A stretch of 19,841 nucleotides of DNA. Source: Lachnospiraceae bacterium UBA7481. GTDB lineage: Bacteria > Bacillota > Clostridia > Lachnospirales > Lachnospiraceae. A program made the position numbers and the translations under genes. This document shows positions 6,414-13,527 of this stretch, piece by piece. The stretch is taken from NCBI GenBank assembly GCA_002478505.1, contig DLOP01000047.1, forward strand, positions 1 through 19,841. The letters run 5' to 3'. Under the pieces are notes generated by a model, which was given only the letters and a program-made list of their open reading frames with translations, searched no databases and was not told the DNA's origin. Numbering within the stretch: position 1 is the first letter of the stretch; every line of letters starts with the position of its first letter.

Positions 6414-8561
6414 ATGCTTCCTTTTCGCACGAATATAATTATTTTAATCATTGAATTTTTATGTACTGTTCTGTTACAGATCGTATACGGGGCATCCGTA
6501 TATGGCTGGGAGGCAGCTGGGATGGTGGCGATTGGATTGCTGCCGGTTCTTTTGGTATCATTGTTTTCTTTCAAGGTCAACAATGAAAGCGTGGTCATCC
6601 GCTGCCTCTACATATCAGGCATTGCTACATTTTATTATATGAGTTATGCCCTGCATACACAGGGAACGCTGTCATTTTTCTTCCTGGCGCTGGGAATTAC
6701 TATGGCGTTGTTTATCAGACCGCAGGTGATCGTGGAATACTTTGGGATCACCATAGCGATCCTTGTCTTAATGGTGTTTTCCGAATCAAAGATCATTGAG
6801 GAATTTTCCGACCGTCAGTTGTATGTTACTTTTTTGACGATGTACGCGTTTGCCGGAGTAACGATCTTCTTTGTTGTCAACAGCGTAAAGCGGTATCAGC
6901 AGGAGATGGAGGAAAAGAACGAGATCGCGAGGGAAGCGCTTGAGGCGAAATCTAATTTTCTGGCGAATATGTCTCATGAGATCCGTACGCCGATGAATGC
7001 TATTTATGGCATGGCGGAACTTTTGGAAGAGAGAGGGTTTGACAGGAAAGAAAAAGAGTATATTGCCACGATCAAGCGTTCTTCGGAAACTCTTCTTTCC
7101 ATCATCAATGAAATTCTGGATTTTTCCAAAGTGGAAGCGGGATTGATGAGGATTGCGTCAGAACCGTACCAGTTTAACAGTATGGTTCAGGATGTTATCA
7201 CGATCATAGAGTTCCGGGTGAAGGACAAGTTGATCCGGCTGGAGTGCAATATAGACAGAAATATTCCCAGAGAGCTGATTGGCGACGAGATCCGTATTAA
7301 GCAGATCCTGATCAATATTTTAAATAATGCCGTGAAATTTACCAATCAGGGAACGGTCACGCTAAATATCAGTTGGAGGGGTGGCAATGTATCTGCTGTA
7401 CAGAGGGAAGAATTGGGTGTTTTATGTATTAGCGTAAAAGATACGGGCATCGGTATCTCGGAAGATGACCTTACTAAGCTGTTTACTGCATTTGGACAGA
7501 TCAATACAAAAAAGAACCGGAATGTGGAAGGTACTGGTCTGGGACTTGCCATTTGTAAGGAATTGACAGACGCCATGGGCGGTATTATCAGGGTAGAGTC
7601 CGTTTTAAAGCAGGGAAGTACTTTTTATGTGGAACTGCCGCAGAAGATTGGGGATCCGGCACCTTGCAATTTTATACGGGATGAAGATACGATCTATTAT
7701 ACGCCGACCAAAGATTTTCAGATCGATTTTATTGCACCCACAGCAAAGGTGCTGATCGTGGATGACAATAAAGTCAATCGGCAGGTCGCATGGGAGATGA
7801 TGAAGCTGTTTGGCTTTGAGGCTGCACTGGCGGAAAGCGGTGAAGAAGCCATCGACCGTGTGAAAAAACATCTGATCACGTATGATCTGATCTTTATGGA
7901 TCATATGATGCCGTTTATGGACGGCGTGGAAGCGACGCAGAACATCCGGCAGATGCCGGGAGAATACGCACGGAAGGTACCGATCGTCGCCCTGACAGCC
8001 AATGCAATCAACGGGGTGGAGCAGCAGTTTATTGATGCGGGCATGAACGACTATATCCCAAAACCTATTAAGATCGGAGAATTACAGAAGGTTCTGTGCA
8101 AATGGCTGCCAAAGCATAAACAATTTCCCATAGGAACTTCTTTGCTGGAAATAGAAGAACTCGCCAATAAGCAGGCGGTGCAAGATTGGAATAAGATGTC
8201 TCCTGACATGATTCTGGAACAGTTGGACGGAATTGATACGGAGACAGGGATCAATAATTGTGCCGGCAGCCAGAGCGCATACTTTGAAGTGCTGCAGACA
8301 TTTGCCACCTCCAATCTTGCCAATGTACTGAATACGTACTTTGAGAAAGAGGATCTGGAGAATTATTCTGTGACGGCACATTCCATTAAGGGCGCCTGTA
8401 AGAATATCGGCGCGCATGATATTGCGGATAAGGCATATTCCTTGGAGCGGGCTGGTAAACGGGGAGATATTGCTTTTGTCTGGGATCATCATGAGGAAAT
8501 GTTGGAGGAATATACTGAGATGATCAAAATGTTGAAAAAGATTTTTTTTGGCAATTTTTAA
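6414..8561 (+). CDS. Membrane hybrid histidine kinase (TM6-HisKA-HATPase-REC-Hpt)
   Basis: A 715-residue sensor kinase. About six hydrophobic segments (roughly 7-27, 33-53, 62-80, 86-101, 103-122, 135-156) form the input, with no large outer domain, so the signal is probably within or near the membrane. A linker helix (158-180) leads to HisKA with H188 in NMSHEIRTPMN. The ATPase domain has the N box around N304/N305, D343-G347 (DTGIG) and GTGLGLAI (373-380). A receiver follows (445-560) with acidic D450/D451, phosphoacceptor D496, T528 and K550. The end is an Hpt-like domain with H656 in AHSIKGACKNIGA. All four catalytic centres look intact. The membrane part resembles no sensor family I can name. 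It is followed immediately by a LytTR response regulator and lies between the cysteine desulfurase and thiI. The ribosome site is weak. Confidence 0.93.
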   Translation: MLPFRTNIIILIIEFLCTVLLQIVYGASVYGWEAAGMVAIGLLPVLLVSLFSFKVNNESVVIRCLYISGIATFYYMSYALHTQGTLSFFFLALGITMALFIRPQVIVEYFGITIAILVLMVFSESKIIEEFSDRQLYVTFLTMYAFAGVTIFFVVNSVKRYQQEMEEKNEIAREALEAKSNFLANMSHEIRTPMNAIYGMAELLEERGFDRKEKEYIATIKRSSETLLSIINEILDFSKVEAGLMRIASEPYQFNSMVQDVITIIEFRVKDKLIRLECNIDRNIPRELIGDEIRIKQILINILNNAVKFTNQGTVTLNISWRGGNVSAVQREELGVLCISVKDTGIGISEDDLTKLFTAFGQINTKKNRNVEGTGLGLAICKELTDAMGGIIRVESVLKQGSTFYVELPQKIGDPAPCNFIRDEDTIYYTPTKDFQIDFIAPTAKVLIVDDNKVNRQVAWEMMKLFGFEAALAESGEEAIDRVKKHLITYDLIFMDHMMPFMDGVEATQNIRQMPGEYARKVPIVALTANAINGVEQQFIDAGMNDYIPKPIKIGELQKVLCKWLPKHKQFPIGTSLLEIEELANKQAVQDWNKMSPDMILEQLDGIDTETGINNCAGSQSAYFEVLQTFATSNLANVLNTYFEKEDLENYSVTAHSIKGACKNIGAHDIADKAYSLERAGKRGDIAFVWDHHEEMLEEYTEMIKMLKKIFFGNF

Positions 8562-8576
8562 CTATTGTGATATAAT
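8548..8576 (+). promoter_or_regulatory. Promoter of the LytTR regulator, inside the kinase 3' end
   Basis: TTGGCA (8548-8553) and a perfect TATAAT (8571-8576) are 17 bases apart; the -35 lies in the last codons of the kinase and the -10 just past its stop. A start near 8583 leaves about 19 bases before the regulator ATG and keeps the GAGGGGG ribosome site. Short arms ATTGT (8564-8568) and ACAAT (8585-8589) flank the -10 and could be an operator, though this is weak. Confidence 0.8.
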
Positions 8577-8601
8577 CAACTCAACAATCGAGGGGGATAA
8601 T

Positions 8602-9309
8602 ATGTTTAGGGTAGCTATCTGTGATGATGAGGCGACATCGTTAAAGTTGAATACGATGCTGGCAGAAAAGATCCTGAAGGAAGAGGGGATCGCGCATGAG
8701 ATAAAGACATTTGAAGATATGGAGACGATGATCAATGCGGTGACAAAACCGAAGTCTCCTTATGATGTTCTTTTATCGGATATTCTGGCAACCGGAATGA
8801 ATGGGATCGAGGCTGCGGAAAAACTTCGTGAGCTGGGGGACAAGCTGGATATTATCTTTATCTCTACGACGGCGGAATATGCACTGGAAGGATACCGGGT
8901 GCAGGCGTTGCGTTATCTGCAGAAACCGGTTGATATAGAGAAGCTGCGCGAGGCGCTGCTTCAATCTTACCGGAAGCGGGCGCATAAGGGAGGACTGTCG
9001 ATTACTTCCGAGGGGAAAGTCTATAATATTAATTTCAGGGATATCCTGTATATCGAAAGCAACGGACGGGATGTGGAATTGGTCTTAAAATATCGGCGGC
9101 TGGTTTCCCATGGAAAGATTTCCGACGTGGAGAGACTGCTTCCGGAAGACCGCTTTTTCAGATTCCACAGATCTTATATTGTAAATCTGGCGGAGATAGA
9201 GACGATAGAGCGTTATCAGGCAACGATGAAAAATGGTGATATTCTGCCGATCAGCCAGCAGCAGTATACAGAAACGAAAAACAGGTTTTACCGCCTGCAG
9301 GGAGAATAG
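8602..9309 (+). CDS. LytTR-family response regulator
   Basis: A 235-residue two-domain DNA-binding regulator. The receiver (about 1-120) has the acidic pair D8/D9, phosphoacceptor D60 in LLSDIL, S88/T89 at the switch position and K108 in QKPV. The LytTR DNA-binding domain (about 132-231) contains the hallmark FRFHRSYIVNL (186-196). I start at ATG 8602, behind GAGGGGG, because MFRVAICDDE is a normal receiver start; a longer frame opening at 8548 would add residues overlapping the kinase and the promoter. Family members usually control exported peptides, cell-surface or competence genes and bind paired direct repeats. It sits directly after a hybrid kinase ending in an Hpt domain, so it is the obvious candidate receiver, but it also has its own promoter. 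Confidence 0.93.
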   Translation: MFRVAICDDEATSLKLNTMLAEKILKEEGIAHEIKTFEDMETMINAVTKPKSPYDVLLSDILATGMNGIEAAEKLRELGDKLDIIFISTTAEYALEGYRVQALRYLQKPVDIEKLREALLQSYRKRAHKGGLSITSEGKVYNINFRDILYIESNGRDVELVLKYRRLVSHGKISDVERLLPEDRFFRFHRSYIVNLAEIETIERYQATMKNGDILPISQQQYTETKNRFYRLQGE

Positions 9310-9327
9310 ATTTAATATTTAAGGATT

Positions 9328-10542
9328 ATGATTATGAGACATCAGGCTTTTTTGATAAAATATGCGGAAATAGCGATCAAAGGAAAAAACAGGTATCTTT
9401 TTGAGGATGCGCTGGTACATCAGATCACCTGTGCATTGCGCAGGACGGAAGGCGAATTTAAAGTATATAAGACAAGAGGCAGGATCCATGTGGAGGCGGA
9501 ATCGGAATATGATTATGAGGAGACACTGGATATCTTGACCAAGGTATTTGGTATCACGGCGATCTGTCCGGTTGTTGTTTTGGAAGATGAAGGAGTGGAG
9601 GGACTTCGCGCGGATGTTGTAGAGTATCTTGGTAAGGTTTATCCGGACAGGGTATCCTGCGATCGGAAGTTTACTTTTAAGGTAAATGCAAGAAGGGCAA
9701 GAAAGAACTTTCCGTTGGATTCCATGGGAATCAATGCATCTGTGGGCGAGGCGGTACTGGAGGCTTATCCCGCCATGAAGGTGGATGTCCATGCGCCGGA
9801 GTTGATGATCAATATCGAGATCAGGGAAAAGATATACCTTTATTCAGAGTCTGTCAAGGGAGCGTGCGGAATGCCTGTAGGTACAGGCGGAAAAGCCATG
9901 GCGCTTTTGTCGGGAGGCATCGATTCGCCGGTGGCAGCTTATATGATCGCAAAACGCGGTGTGACCATAGAAGCCGTTTATTTTCATGCGCCGCCATATA
10001 CGAGTGAACGGGCAAAACAGAAGGTGGTCGATCTGGCGGAGCTTGTGTCCCGATATGCGGGGGACGTGAAACTGCATATAATCAATTTTACGGATATTCA
10101 GATGATGATCTATGATAAATGTCCCCATGATGAACTGACGATCATTATGCGGCGGTATATGATGCGGATCGCGGAGATGATCGCAAAGGAGGGAGGATGT
10201 CTTTCCTTAGTGACGGGAGAGTCGATCGGACAGGTGGCATCACAGACGATGCAGAGTCTTTTGGTGACGAATGAAGTATGTACGCTTCCGGTATTCCGCC
10301 CGCTGATCGGATTCGATAAGCAGGAGATCGTAGAGGTATCAGAGCGGATCGGTACGTATGAGACATCAATCCTGCCATATGAAGACTGCTGTACGATATG
10401 GGTTGCAAAGCATCCTGTGACAAAACCGAATCTGAATATTATTAAGAAGCATGAGGATCATCTGAAGGACGAGATCGATCAGTTGGTAAAGAAGGCGTTG
10501 GAAACAAGAGAGATCGTGGAGACAAATAAAAAGCAGGAATGA
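9328..10542 (+). CDS. thiI: tRNA 4-thiouridine synthetase (rhodanese-less)
   Basis: A 404-residue enzyme that adenylates U8 of tRNA and exchanges oxygen for sulfur to give s4U; it can also supply sulfur for thiamine thiazole. An N-terminal ferredoxin-like region and THUMP domain (to about 168) bind tRNA. The PP-loop SGGIDSP (195-201) binds ATP, and the thiolation-site cysteine lies in YEDCCTIW (C354/C355). The chain ends without the rhodanese domain of the longer E. coli form, so it must take sulfur directly from a desulfurase. The enzyme at 5189-6367 is the natural partner, as NifZ is for ThiI in Bacillus. The kinase/LytTR pair separates the two genes. ATG 9328 and ATG 9334 are both possible starts behind AAGG. 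It is 18 bases from the regulator and may be co-transcribed with it. Confidence 0.94.
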   Translation: MIMRHQAFLIKYAEIAIKGKNRYLFEDALVHQITCALRRTEGEFKVYKTRGRIHVEAESEYDYEETLDILTKVFGITAICPVVVLEDEGVEGLRADVVEYLGKVYPDRVSCDRKFTFKVNARRARKNFPLDSMGINASVGEAVLEAYPAMKVDVHAPELMINIEIREKIYLYSESVKGACGMPVGTGGKAMALLSGGIDSPVAAYMIAKRGVTIEAVYFHAPPYTSERAKQKVVDLAELVSRYAGDVKLHIINFTDIQMMIYDKCPHDELTIIMRRYMMRIAEMIAKEGGCLSLVTGESIGQVASQTMQSLLVTNEVCTLPVFRPLIGFDKQEIVEVSERIGTYETSILPYEDCCTIWVAKHPVTKPNLNIIKKHEDHLKDEIDQLVKKALETREIVETNKKQE

Positions 10543-10558
10543 AATCCCTGCTTTATAA
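10528..10558. terminator. Bidirectional terminator between thiI and the HPr-like gene
   Basis: AAAGCAGG (10530-10537) and CCTGCTTT (10547-10554) form an 8-bp stem with a 9-nt loop. On the - strand it is followed by a T run (TTTTTATTTG), a good terminator for the leftward HPr-like gene. On the + strand it runs into TTTATAAAT after thiI. The thiI stop codon lies in the loop region. Confidence 0.75.
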
Positions 10559-10580
10559 ATATGAATGTGTTCCTATACCA

Positions 10581-10817
10581 TTATTCAGTGATCAGATATG
10601 GTTCTAAAGCTGCCATCATCTCTGCATCTTCATTCTCCATATGGATGTTTAACTGTATGGGTTTTGAAAGATCCAGACTGAATATCCCCATGATGGACTT
10701 TGCGTCAATAACATATCTGCCTGAAATCAAGTCGAAATCATAGTCAAATTTGGTGATGACATTGACAAATGATTTTACCTTATCGATAGAGTTTAATGAT
10801 ATCTCAACTGTTTTCAT
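10581..10817 (-). CDS. HPr-like protein with Ser46-type motif but no His15
   Basis: A 78-residue protein with the length and C-terminal two thirds of an HPr phosphocarrier. The region VIDAKSIMGIFSLDLSKPI (36-54) matches the HPr regulatory loop, with S41 at the position of Ser46, the HPr kinase target. The N-terminal GLHARPA motif with catalytic His15 is absent: the matching stretch reads LNSIDKVKSFV, and no His lies near. It therefore should not carry phosphate from PTS Enzyme I. Known His15-less relatives such as Bacillus Crh act in catabolite control through the seryl-phosphorylated form; a similar signalling role is an inference. The start at 10817 has an excellent GGAGG site, and the gene has its own promoter and terminator, pointing to a single-gene unit. 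It lies between thiI (convergent) and mtaB (divergent). Confidence 0.88.
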   Translation of the reverse strand: MKTVEISLNSIDKVKSFVNVITKFDYDFDLISGRYVIDAKSIMGIFSLDLSKPIQLNIHMENEDAEMMAALEPYLITE

Positions 10818-10847
10818 TGGGATAACCTCCTTTCATTCTTCTTTTTT

Positions 10848-10876
10848 ATATTATGACAATGAAAGAAAGAAGTCAA
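10848..10876 (-). promoter_or_regulatory. Sigma-A type promoter of the HPr-like gene
   Basis: On the - strand, TTGACT (10876-10871) and TAATAT (10853-10848) are 17 bases apart. A start near 10841 leaves a short leader with a GAAAGGAGG ribosome site. The mtaB gene begins 26 bases to the right of the -35, so its own promoter must overlap this one or lie elsewhere; I could not place it. Confidence 0.8.
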
Positions 10877-10902
10877 TCAGAAATATTTTTTTGAGGTGAA
10901 AA

Positions 10903-12285
10903 ATGAAGAAAGCGGCGCTGCATAATCTGGGCTGTAAGGTCAATGCTTATGAAATAGATGTGATAAAGCAGCTGCTTACGGAGAACGGTTATGAGATCGT
11001 GCCGTTTGAGGAAAAGGCGGATGTTTATATCGTCAATACCTGTACCGTGACCAATATCGCAGACAGGAAAAGCAGGCAGATGCTGCATCGTGCAAAGGAA
11101 TGTAATCCGGACGCGGTGGTGGTTGCGGTGGGATGCTATGTGCAGACCGGTTTGGAAACGGCGCTGAAGGATGATCGGATCGATCTGTGTATCGGAAATG
11201 ATAAAAAGGGTGAGATCGTGTCCATATTGGCGCAATACCTGTCATTAAGAACGCAGATGAAAGAGGAAGGCCGGGATAAAACCCTTGGGGGACAGACGGT
11301 TCTTGATATTGCAAAGACCACGGAATATGAGGATATGCAGCTTGCTTATCCGGTGGAGAGATGCCGGGCGTTCATCAAGATCCAGGACGGCTGCAACCAG
11401 TTCTGCAGTTATTGCATTATTCCGCATGCAAGAGGACGTGTCAGAAGCAGGCGGCCGGAAGAGGCGCTTTCAGAGATCAGAAAGCTTGCAGCGGAAGGAT
11501 ATCGGGAGTTTGTCATTACGGGTATCCATTTAAGCTCCTATGGCTCGGAATGGGAGGAAGCTGACGGACGCAGCAGGGCAGGGAGATTTTATCCGCAGCA
11601 TCTTCTGTGTCTGCTTCAAAAGATTTCAGCGATTCCGAACGTCAGAAGGATCCGTCTGGGGTCTCTTGAGCCAAGGATCGTAACGGAAGATTTCGCAAAA
11701 GCACTGTCGGAAATCCCAAAGCTCTGCCCGCATTTTCATTTATCTCTGCAAAGCGGCTGTGATACGATATTAAAGCGGATGAACCGGCATTATACGACAG
11801 AGGAATATGCGGCTGGGGCAGAATATCTTAGGCGATATTTTAAGCATCCTGCCATTACCACAGATGTGATTGTGGGGTTCCCGGGGGAGACGGAAGAAGA
11901 ATTTGAGACAGGCAGGGCGTTCCTGGAAAAGATGGAATTCTTTGAGATGCATGTCTTTAAATATTCCAGACGACAGCATACGGTGGCGGCGACGATGCCG
12001 GGTCAGTTGACGGAAGCGCAGAAAGCGTCAAGAAGTGAGGAACTGCTTGCATTAACGGGGAGACAGTCCGAAGGGTTTCGCAGTTATTATATCGGACAGA
12101 AAGTGGAAGTGCTGTTTGAGGAAAAAAAGCTGATTGGCGGCAGGACCTACTGGATCGGACACACGCCGCAGTATGTGAAGGTGGCAGTGGAACAGGATAT
12201 GGATCTGCACAATCAGATAATAATTGTTGAAATAACAGGGAATTTGATAGATAATTATCTGTATGGAATGATTGGCAGGAATTGA
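10903..12285 (+). CDS. mtaB: tRNA t6A37 methylthiotransferase
   Basis: A 460-residue radical-SAM enzyme that adds a methylthio group to t6A37 of tRNAs reading ANN codons, giving ms2t6A. The N-terminal UPF0004 domain carries cysteines C11 (LGCKVN), C47 (NTCTVTN) and C78 (VGCYVQ), which hold the auxiliary Fe-S cluster. The radical-SAM cluster motif is C164-x3-C168-x2-C171 in QDGCNQFCSYCIIPHARGR. A TRAM-like RNA-binding region lies near the C-terminus (about 385-455). The LGCKVN and CNQFCSYC forms favour MtaB over MiaB or RimO. ATG 10903 follows GAGGTG. In many Firmicutes mtaB comes directly after prmA-rsmE; here about 5.7 kb of other genes separate them. Confidence 0.95.
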   Translation: MKKAALHNLGCKVNAYEIDVIKQLLTENGYEIVPFEEKADVYIVNTCTVTNIADRKSRQMLHRAKECNPDAVVVAVGCYVQTGLETALKDDRIDLCIGNDKKGEIVSILAQYLSLRTQMKEEGRDKTLGGQTVLDIAKTTEYEDMQLAYPVERCRAFIKIQDGCNQFCSYCIIPHARGRVRSRRPEEALSEIRKLAAEGYREFVITGIHLSSYGSEWEEADGRSRAGRFYPQHLLCLLQKISAIPNVRRIRLGSLEPRIVTEDFAKALSEIPKLCPHFHLSLQSGCDTILKRMNRHYTTEEYAAGAEYLRRYFKHPAITTDVIVGFPGETEEEFETGRAFLEKMEFFEMHVFKYSRRQHTVAATMPGQLTEAQKASRSEELLALTGRQSEGFRSYYIGQKVEVLFEEKKLIGGRTYWIGHTPQYVKVAVEQDMDLHNQIIIVEITGNLIDNYLYGMIGRN

Positions 12286-12297
12286 AACTCTTGCCAA
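12272..12297. repeat. Hairpin across the mtaB stop codon
   Basis: TTGGCAGGA (12272-12280) pairs with TCTTGCCAA (12289-12297), nine pairs with one G-U, around an 8-base loop that carries the mtaB TGA stop. AAAATAG follows on the + strand, so it lacks the T tract of a standard terminator. It could stabilise the mtaB 3' end or weakly attenuate transcription into the sugar module. Confidence 0.45.
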
Positions 12298-12310
12298 AAT
12301 AGTGTATGAT
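12282..12310 (+). promoter_or_regulatory. Possible promoter just before the sugar module
   Basis: TTGAAA (12282-12287) and TATGAT (12305-12310) are 17 bases apart, close to the sigma-A consensus. However, the predicted start near 12317 falls only about five bases before ATG 12322 and after the GGAGA ribosome site at 12311-12315, so the message would be nearly leaderless. Either it starts unusually or the match is fortuitous. Confidence 0.35.
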
Positions 12311-12321
12311 GGAGACTGATT

Positions 12322-13518
12322 ATGGGAAAAATCAAACAAGCGGTAATATTTGCGGGAGGACTTGGAGAGCGGCTGAAACCATTTACCGAGACAAATCCGA
12401 AACCTATGTATCCATTTCAGGGCAAACCGTTTATTGAATATCTGGTGGAGCAGATCGTATCCTTTGGGATCAATGATATCATTATCCTGCTTGGCTATCT
12501 GCCGGAGAAGGTGACGGAGTATTTAGGAGACGGCAGCAGATTTGGCGTAAAGATCAACTATTGTATTACGCCGGTGGAATATGACACACAGTTTCGTTTG
12601 AAAGCCGCGGAGGATGATCTTCAGGATGAATTTTTGATGATGTACTGCGACAATTACTGCCCGATCAATTTTGAAAGATTGGTAAGGGCTTATGAAGAAA
12701 ATGGCGCATGGATACAGTTTACCGCATATGCCAATCTGGACGGCTATACAAAAAATAATTTAAAGATTGCCGATAGCGGACAGGTCCTTGTATATGATAA
12801 AAAGCGCACACAGCCTGATCTGCAGGGCGTGGATATTGGTTATGCCATTGTATCGAAAAAGGTTTTGTCCCTGATGAGCAATCAGAATGAGAACTTTGAG
12901 GCAGTCGTCTATCCGCAGCTTGTGGAGCGGGGGCTTCTCTATGCAATGGTGACAGAGCACCGGTATTATTCGATTGGCTCTTTTGCAAGGATAGAACTGA
13001 CGGAAGAGTTTTTGTCGGGTCAGAAATATATTTTCCTGGACAGGGACGGGACGCTGGATGTACGTCCGCCTAAGGCGTGTTATGTAGAGAAACCGGAAGA
13101 TTTTATCTGGCTTCCGGGTGCGAAGGAAGCGGTCAAAAAACTGAAGGATGCGGGATATTTTATCATTCTGGTGTCCAATCAGGCGGGGATTGCCATGGGA
13201 AGGTTGACGGATGAGGACGTGGCGCGGGTGAATGAAAAGATGCAGGATGATCTTCTGGCGATCGGAGCGTGTATTGACGCAATCTATTACTGCCCGCATG
13301 GCTGGGACAGTACGTGCTCCTGCAGAAAACCTAAGCCGGGAATGCTTTATCAGGCGCAAAAGGATTATTCCATCAACCTGCCGGAATGCTATCTCATTGG
13401 GGATGACGAACGTGATATCCAGACGGCGGAGAATGCGGATGTAAAAGGGATTCTGGTGGATGAAAATTATACCCTGCTGGATGCGGTCAATGATTTGCTG
13501 GAGGGGAAGAAAGGATAA
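12322..13518 (+). CDS. Fused sugar-phosphate nucleotidyltransferase and GmhB-type phosphatase
   Basis: A 398-residue two-domain protein. Residues 4-232 are a nucleotidyltransferase with AGGLGERLKPFTETNPKP (11-28), the NTP-binding signature, and D110 in MYCDN as likely metal ligand; HddC-type heptose guanylyltransferases are close in style. Residues 235-395 are a HAD phosphatase with the nucleophile motif D240-x-D242-GT, VSNQAGI (284-290), a zinc loop C324-x-H326-x5-C332-x-C334 followed by RKPKPG, and D361/D362. That zinc loop is typical of GmhB, which removes the C7 phosphate of heptose 1,7-bisphosphate. Both domains look intact, so one chain may do the dephosphorylation and the nucleotide transfer. 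The next gene is a heptose-kinase-like GHMP kinase, which strengthens the reading. The exact nucleotide (GDP, ADP or other) cannot be told from sequence. Confidence 0.88.
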   Translation: MGKIKQAVIFAGGLGERLKPFTETNPKPMYPFQGKPFIEYLVEQIVSFGINDIIILLGYLPEKVTEYLGDGSRFGVKINYCITPVEYDTQFRLKAAEDDLQDEFLMMYCDNYCPINFERLVRAYEENGAWIQFTAYANLDGYTKNNLKIADSGQVLVYDKKRTQPDLQGVDIGYAIVSKKVLSLMSNQNENFEAVVYPQLVERGLLYAMVTEHRYYSIGSFARIELTEEFLSGQKYIFLDRDGTLDVRPPKACYVEKPEDFIWLPGAKEAVKKLKDAGYFIILVSNQAGIAMGRLTDEDVARVNEKMQDDLLAIGACIDAIYYCPHGWDSTCSCRKPKPGMLYQAQKDYSINLPECYLIGDDERDIQTAENADVKGILVDENYTLLDAVNDLLEGKKG

Positions 13519-13527
13519 GGAAGGTAC

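Noticed and set aside
8548..8601. Longer start of the LytTR regulator overlapping the kinase gene
   Set aside because: The added residues precede a normal receiver start, lack a ribosome site and overlap a near-consensus promoter.
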